Shown one piece after another: positions 58,211 through 64,000 of a DNA stretch of 64,000 nucleotides (position 1 is its first letter; every line of letters starts with the position of its first letter). The stretch is from assembly GCF_000276665.1 (NCBI RefSeq), contig NW_004955472.1, forward strand, positions 8,404,820 to 8,468,819. The letters run 5' to 3'. The notes beneath the pieces were generated by a model, which saw only the letters and a list, made by a program, of their open reading frames with translations, ran no database searches and had not been told where the DNA came from. The translations under genes and the position numbers were made by a program. Origin of the DNA: Chinchilla lanigera (lineage: Eukaryota > Chordata > Mammalia > Rodentia > Chinchillidae).

Positions 58211-59905
58211 TGTTCTAATGGGAAAGTCTGGAGATGATGAGAACTTTGCCTGCTACAACAGAGCAAAGGAATGACTTTGCCATTGCTGAAATGATAGGAG
58301 GAAGTGTTTGCAGGAAGGACAGTAGTGGGATGGGACTTGCTTTTCAGAGTGGAGCATGCATCTTTGGAGGCTTGAGTGACCCCGCATGTGGTCGCTGGGG
58401 TTTGCTATGAAGGATTAATGTACAAGCTGCATGATCAGGCCTTGCCATTTTGGAAATGAACTTTGCCCCATGGGCTGTATCAAGAAGGGCCCTGTTACTA
58501 ATAGAACTGTTAGTCTGTTACTAACAGAACATAGTAAGGATCTGAGAAGTCAAGTTTACCATAGTCCATGTAGGTGATTCTTACTATTCTTTGAGCTTGC
58601 AGCCATGATGGTAAAGTGAGAGAGCTGAAATATAATGCATACTGGAAACTGATTTGGTTATAGGTTAATGGCGTGTTTTTGCATTCTTGAAAACTGTATT
58701 AAAATTTACTCATTAAAATACATTCTGCAGCTTTATTTTAACAGTTGTAACATGTACTTTTTAGAAAAAAACATGTATGAAATGTGAATATAAAGGGTGT
58801 CATAGAAATACATTATCCTTTCTCTACATTTTAAAGCACGCATAGGTAATTGCAGACCTCAAAATAAGCCACATTGAGGGGAGAAAATCATCTTCATTCT
58901 AGAGCAGGAAATGAATTCCAGAAAATTTGTCTTCTAGTAAATTAGTGCTCTTGTTCTATTTTCAAAATATTTCACAGTTGTCTATAAAAGCTAGTAAAAC
59001 TGTGGTCAGTATGTCACATGGTTCCCTGAAATATGGTAAATTACATTTTTTTGGTGATTTTTACAACTGTAAGGTGTTTTCGTAAGACACAAAACTTTTA
59101 AGGGTATTTGATAAATATAATGTCATTTCAGTCTCTTTGATATTTTTTCCTAAGCCATCATTTATAAATTTTTGTATTTGTCAGAGAATGTATTTTATTC
59201 TTTAGTTAAAATTAGTTCTGCTATTTTTCTTGCATCTCTTATAAAAGGCAAAATTGCACTAAACCCAACTGAGAGAGCTCATGCAAGATTATTTTAAGTG
59301 TTAGAGCACGTATCTAATGTATTAACATGCTTAGTACTATTCACACTAATGAAGTAGCATTTAGAACCTAAAACTTTGTGTACTTATAAAGGCAAAAGCT
59401 CTTAATTTCATGACTTTTGAAATGACAAATTGCTTTCAGTGAAGCTCACAGCATTTAAAAAAAGAACAAACTTCTAACCATTTCTAATCCTCTACCACCA
59501 ACCACTGTCCGATTTCAAAGCATAGTGATCTACCCTTCACTTTGCCTAACATCTTCAAGGCTTCCTGTGTTTGCATCAAAAATCCAGAGACACAGTACTT
59601 TGAAGAATTTGGATTCTCAATATTTTCAGCATGATTTTTCTTTATTGTAATGGACCATGGTTATAGATGGCAGTTGTACAAGCCTGTGCTATTTTCTTTC
59701 TGTATGTATTTGAAATACAGCATATGATATTCAGCACTATTTAGTGAGTTTTCGAGAATGAGGATGGTTTTTCAAGCTAAGAAAGGAGGCACTCCAGCAT
59801 TTCAGAAAGTGGGATCAACTTGCAGCATGACACGGAGTAATAAAAAGGCCAGTCATGTTGCATGAAATCCTGTATAAGGACTGGAATATTCATAACTGTG
59901 TGTTC
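58211..59905. other. Intergenic DNA, nothing recognised
   Basis: AT-rich, with a duplicated TCTGTTACTAATAGAAC-like pair near 58492-58530 (ACTAATAGAACTGTTAGTCT, then ACTAACAGAAC). No gene seen. Confidence 0.5.
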
Positions 59906-59907
59906 TT

Positions 59908-60021
59908 GGGGCTGGGGATTTAGCTCAGCGGCCAAAAGCGCCTGCCTGGCAAGCGCAAGGTCGTGAGTTCGGTTCCTGGTACTGGAGAAAAAAACCAAAA
60001 AAAAAAAACAAAAAACTAAAA
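59908..60021 (+). mobile_element. ID-type SINE with perfect 16-bp target-site duplication
   Basis: GGGGCTGGGGATTTAGCTCA (A box), CTGGCAAGCGCAAGGTCGTG, GAGTTCGGTTCCTGGTACTG (B box) and an A-rich tail. ATAACTGTGTGTTCTT is present at 59892-59907 and 60022-60037 without a change. It is the youngest-looking insertion in the window. The minus frame at 59998-59777 is SINE-derived. Confidence 0.97.
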
Positions 60022-60264
60022 ATAACTGTGTGTTCTTCCATCCAGGGTCTACTTCATATTCATCTTTGTCATCTCAAAAATCTTAAACTACATTTGTATA
60101 ACATAAAAACTGAAAAAAAGTTCAATTTATGAAAATTAATGTTTTACCTGTTAAAAAGTAATAGAAATGTAACATATTTGATATTGTTTGTTGGAGTTCA
60201 ACGCTACTATGGCCAGAGAGATGGCCTGTTCAGAAGAGCTGTCGAATACAGTTTTCTTGTCTGA

Positions 60265-60440
60265 ATGTATTAATTCATTCAACAAATCCCTATGACATAT
60301 TTTCTATGTATTTGGATCTATGATGAACATAGTTCTTATTTTCATTGTGTTTCTGTGCAGATGAGTGGACAAGCAACTAAGGAATAATCATAATTATGAA
60401 GAAAATATAGAAGTTTTAGAGAATAAAACCCAAGCCATAT
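60265..60440 (-). mobile_element. L2-like LINE 3' fragment, antisense
   Basis: ATTAATTCATTCAACAAATC, TATGTATTTGGATCTATGAT and GACAAGCAACTAAGGAATAA are the complement of an L2 tail, diverged. Confidence 0.6.
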
Positions 60441-62390
60441 GCACTAGACTGTTGATCTTGACATGTAAAGTGTGTCCTCAAGTACAAAAAGATCTACTTA
60501 TGAAGAAAGATAGAGGAAGATTTTAGGGTGTGCGTGTATTGTTTTGTTAATTATGTTTTGGAGTTAATAGAAAATTAAAAGGGGTTTGTTGATATTTTAT
60601 CCCTTTCTTTCCTTATTCAATTTGCAACTTTTTGTTATTTTAAAATTCATGATGTAGGATGAAATTGATTAAATCCTTTTGAAAATGTTTTTAAAGTACA
60701 AACAAACAGACAAACAAACAGTGAATGTATGATGCCTAGGGTTAGAGAGAATAGTGAATGAAAGATTACACTTCCAAGTAAAAGTCAAATACCTGCCTGT
60801 AGAACAGGTAGACTTCATACTAAACCCAACATGGCCTAAAAGTGTTGCCTACTAGGTTCCTCACAATATAGAATGGGAATTCGTGTTTGTTAGATTGTAT
60901 AATATATTGGTCATAGACACAGTTCTGTCTCTTAAACAAGCAGTGTTAGAGGCGTGTGGCAAACCAAGCTGATTTCCCACATGATCAGAATCAGCTTGCA
61001 TTTCTTCTCATTGATGCTTTCCTGTTTTCTTTACAGTGTAGCTCCTCTGGAGGCATTTAAATTCTTCCTCTCCTTTCTGACTCTATTGCTCTGGAGAAAT
61101 CTTTTCCTGACTTAACTCCTGTGGTTTTCATAGTCCTTGCATCTCCAGAGAGCAGAGCTCCTGTGGACATTCACGGCCCAAGATTCTGTTAAGGAAGGAG
61201 TATGCTTCCACATCCCAAAGAGACCCAGGGCAAAGTGTGCGCATCCTAGGCAGCGATGTAGGAAGATATCGCTAGGCTGTGGCTCTGTTAGACCGTCATG
61301 ATAAAGTGGTTTAAAATAATAATGAGCATGTAGAACATAAGTCTCAAGAGGCTCAACTTGACTTTATAAATGTAGAAATGCAAAAGAGAAAACATGTGGG
61401 TATCTTTAAGTCAAACTCTTGATACTGAAAATTGCAGTAAGAGTAACAGAGTTTTTATGCACCTTTGTTGCTTTTTGATAAACTATTTTCTTGTTTATTT
61501 TGTTATCTTTAAGAAGCTAGTACATGGAGCAGTACCTTGTTCCCTGTTGTCAATTATAAGAGAAGGGCAGCACAAGCATTCGGACTAAGAGAAGGCTATC
61601 AAACCCACAGAGGTGAGGGCCACTGGAGGTTGCAAAGCCTTCCCCTCCCCGCCCAAGTGATCTTCTGGGCCTTTCCACGTAGCCAGCCTCAGTGTTTGGC
61701 ATTATGCAGAGCACAACTCCAGTGGCAGTTTACACAGGCATCCCACTCTGCCCATGTTTTTGCACACCCCCCTGCAGAGATGAGCACAGCTGGAAGTGTA
61801 AATGGTGCAGATAGTTGTTATGACTGGGCGATTTGAATAATAGCCAGTGGGCTAAAGGCAGGTAAACGGGCTTCCCTATGTTCAAACTACTATGGACTGG
61901 TGCCCACATGGCAGGGTTATACTACTTTATAGCATGCAGCACATGCAGCATTCTCTGAGACTGTGACATTTCCTGTCATAAGATTCTACTGTGAAATATT
62001 CAAATCTGGAAAATTCAGAGTAGTAGTTTTGCAAGGCTCATTCTTTTGCCCTAAGAAACATCAGAAATCAGCATCTCTTTGGTTGTACTTTTAAAATTGA
62101 TAATCTCACCTAAAGGAAATCTATTGAAATCTGGAGGCAGAACTCTCTCCTCAAAAGATCTGAGTAAGGGAATAGGCTTTGGGGTGGTGACTTGAGGGAT
62201 GTAGCCATTTGAAAAATTCAGTCAAATTAAAACTTGTTTGTCAGTTCCTTTTTTATTCTGTGAGATAAAGTCACATTGACAACTAATTTCAAGCAAAAGT
62301 ATTTTATGTAACACAGTCACCAGGATCTTTTCACCTAAAGCAATAAGTTCCTTACGCTATGACCTTTAACTTCCTTTAAAAAGAAATATA
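60441..62390. other. Intergenic DNA, nothing recognised
   Basis: A CAAA-type run at 60700-60720. 61010-61260 is somewhat GC-richer and unassigned. The frames at 61394-61836 overlap and lack domains. Confidence 0.5.
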
Positions 62391-62411
62391 GGGGCTGGGG
62401 ATTTAGCTCAG
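62391..62411 (+). mobile_element. ID-type SINE head cut by the assembly gap
   Basis: GGGGCTGGGGATTTAGCTCA is the exact ID head; the next base is the start of the gap. The remaining element is unresolved. Confidence 0.9.
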
Positions 62412-62741
62412 NNNNNNNNNNNNNNNNNNNNNNNNNNNNNNNNNNNNNNNNNNNNNNNNNNNNNNNNNNNNNNNNNNNNNNNNNNNNNNNNNNNNNNNNN
62501 NNNNNNNNNNNNNNNNNNNNNNNNNNNNNNNNNNNNNNNNNNNNNNNNNNNNNNNNNNNNNNNNNNNNNNNNNNNNNNNNNNNNNNNNNNNNNNNNNNNN
62601 NNNNNNNNNNNNNNNNNNNNNNNNNNNNNNNNNNNNNNNNNNNNNNNNNNNNNNNNNNNNNNNNNNNNNNNNNNNNNNNNNNNNNNNNNNNNNNNNNNNN
62701 NNNNNNNNNNNNNNNNNNNNNNNNNNNNNNNNNNNNNNNNN
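62412..62741. other. Assembly gap (330 N)
   Basis: A run of 330 N, so nothing can be read. The protein frames predicted across it are meaningless. Confidence 0.99.
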
Positions 62742-62866
62742 TCTGCCTTGTAATCTGCCAAGTACGGACTGAAACCTCCACAAACTGTAAGCGAAATAAA
62801 CCTTTCCTTCCTTCATTTTGGGCATCAGGTATTTTGTCCCAGCAACGAGAAAAAAGTAACCAAGAC
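62742..62866 (+). mobile_element. MaLR-type LTR (copy 8), 3' part after the gap
   Basis: GGACTGAAACCTCCACAAAC, AATAAACC (62795-62802) and GGTATTTTGTCCCAGCAACG then AACCAAGACA. The 5' part must lie in the gap. AAATATA occurs just before the ID head (62384-62390) and just after this end (62867-62873). Confidence 0.88.
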
Positions 62867-62873
62867 AAATATA

Positions 62874-63213
62874 AAGCCCTTTATCTTAATATTTTTTTCT
62901 TTTTTCTACTAGGGTAATATACTGTGATATTCAGTGAATTATATTTGCAAGTGTGCTTTGTGGTAGGTTATATGAATCACTTAGCAAACTTTAATGCTCA
63001 TCATTAAGACATTTTGCTTTGAATATTGGTGTATACACATAAAATATATTTTCCACCAAAAATGGTCTTTGGTGGTGATGACATTTTGTTGACATTTTTG
63101 TAGTATAAAAGATCTTTTTAAAAAAATGTTTTTTCAAGTTTAAATATGTAAGTTGAGATATCTTAGTACTCTGTTATCTTTTTATTGTAAAATGTAACAG
63201 TTAAACTTTCTTT
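62874..63213. other. Intergenic DNA, nothing recognised
   Basis: AT-rich sequence between the LTR end and the MER5-like fragment. Confidence 0.5.
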
Positions 63214-63305
63214 CAGTGATCCTCAATTTGGTACATTAGAATCACACTGGTATCTGTAAAATCCATATGCCTCAGGCATATGCGTAGGCATCCCAATATT
63301 TTAAC
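63214..63305 (+). mobile_element. MER5-like hAT MITE fragment
   Basis: CAGTGATCCTCAATTTGGTA, TAGAATCACACTGGTATCTG and ATATGCCTCAGGCATATGCG follow the order of a MER5A-type element start and body. Confidence 0.65.
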
Positions 63306-63384
63306 AATAATTTTCCACATTGACACTTGGATACCTACAGTTGAATATTTGCTTAATAGGAACAAAATTATTTTAATTCTAGTT

Positions 63385-63540
63385 AATTGTCTGACATTTA
63401 CTGTGTAATTTTGAGAAAAATCTCTTAACTTCATTTCCTCAGGTATGTTTTATTTCTACCTGTCTTTCATAAAGCATTATTATGATCAGATGAAATGATA
63501 TTCTGAATAAATTTCAAAACTACACATTTGTCAATACATG
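63385..63540 (-). mobile_element. MIR SINE fragment, antisense
   Basis: GACATTTACTGTGTAATTTT, AAAAATCTCTTAACTTCATT and TCCTCAGGTATG then GATCAGATGAAATGATATTC reproduce the complement of a MIR 3' half. Confidence 0.7.
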
Positions 63541-63624
63541 AAGTATTGTCACATTGAAAGAGACGTTTCACATAACACTGTAAGGAGGAAGAGTTGACAT
63601 AACTAATTTTCATGGTTTCAAAAC

Positions 63625-63772
63625 TTTTGTTTGAGACAGGGTCTCACTATGTAGGTCAGGCTGGCGTTAAACTCAGTATGTAGCCCAGGCTGTCCACAAC
63701 TTTAAGGAAATCCTCCTGCTTCAGCCTCCTGAGTGCTGGGACTGCAGGTATGTACCACCACACCTGGCTTCA
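63625..63772 (-). mobile_element. B1-type SINE
   Basis: TTGTTTGAGACAGGGTCTCA, ATGTAGCCCAGGCTGTCCAC, CTCCTGCTTCAGCCTCCTGA and GCAGGTATGTACCACCACAC. Confidence 0.93.
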
Positions 63773-64000
63773 CAACTTTCTTACAACCAACTGGACAAGA
63801 AACATTTGAGTACCTGTGATATTTCAAAGAGGCAGTATAGAAGAAATAACATATTGGGAGAGCAGGACATAAGACAAAGAGAAGGAGCATAGGAAAATAG
63901 GATGTAGAGGAAGTAAAGGAAGAACAAATGTTTTAAAAAACATAAGGAGGATAGCAGCCCACTCTGTGTGGAATGGCAAATCAACTAAGGTGGTGCAGTA
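63773..64000. other. Intergenic DNA to window end
   Basis: Purine-rich stretches on the plus strand, no gene or named repeat. Confidence 0.5.

Noticed and set aside
59908..60021. tRNA-Ala gene
   Set aside because: It has A and B boxes but lacks a proper cloverleaf 3' half, has an A tail and target-site duplications: it is an ID SINE.
62335..62868. Three open frames of 117-177 codons
   Set aside because: They exist only because N bases are read through in the assembly gap.

Overview
This window is non-coding mammalian DNA, almost certainly from a rodent. It is AT-rich and CpG-poor. I found no open reading frame that behaves like an exon of a host gene: the longer frames are transposon remnants, SINEs read in the wrong frame, or chance. 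The lineage clues are 7SL-derived B1-type SINEs, tRNA-Ala-derived ID elements (with the A box TAGCTCAG and a B-box-like GTTCGGTTCC), a B1 joined to an ID-like unit (35818-35998), and many copies of one MaLR-type LTR. The fused B1-ID unit points to a non-muroid rodent (squirrel-, beaver- or kangaroo-rat-like). I cannot name the species. A 330-base run of N (62412-62741) shows that this is a draft assembly.

Layout. 1-3690: the 5' two thirds of a LINE-1 on the minus strand, with 5'UTR, ORF1 and the endonuclease and start of the reverse transcriptase of ORF2, all broken by frameshifts. 5050-8490: an old L1M tail, then two copies of an unusual LTR (here 'LTR-X') either side of a MaLR LTR. 8490-22590: mostly unique intergenic DNA with one L1M tail, MER5-like fragments, an ID copy and microsatellites; 20986-22590 looks repeat-derived but I cannot classify it. 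22600-24081: an antisense L1 tail and a near-perfect 59-bp inverted repeat with an 870-bp spacer. 24082-36800: intergenic DNA with a CTCF-like motif, MIR, B1, two MaLR LTRs, a third LTR-X copy, L2 and B1-ID. 36818 to about 38800: a dead Tigger (pogo-type) DNA transposon whose transposase remnant has lost catalytic aspartates. 38800-64000: MaLR LTRs on the minus strand at four places, clusters of B1 and ID insertions (45.0-49.2 kb), MIR and L2 fossils including a long antisense L2 (57.35-58.21 kb), microsatellites, and the assembly gap lying in an ID/MaLR composite.

Nothing here works as a pathway. The content is layered transposable elements: L2/MIR, MER5 and Tigger are oldest, then L1M and MaLR LTRs, then the L1, B1 and ID copies; some of the youngest still have perfect target-site duplications. 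The items most worth a second look are the 59-bp inverted repeat, the structural variation within LTR-X, a perfect 13-bp MAF/NRF2-type palindrome at 17148-17160 and a strong CTCF-like core at 25402-25416. I found no evidence of a new coding system, CRISPR array, operon or RNA gene.
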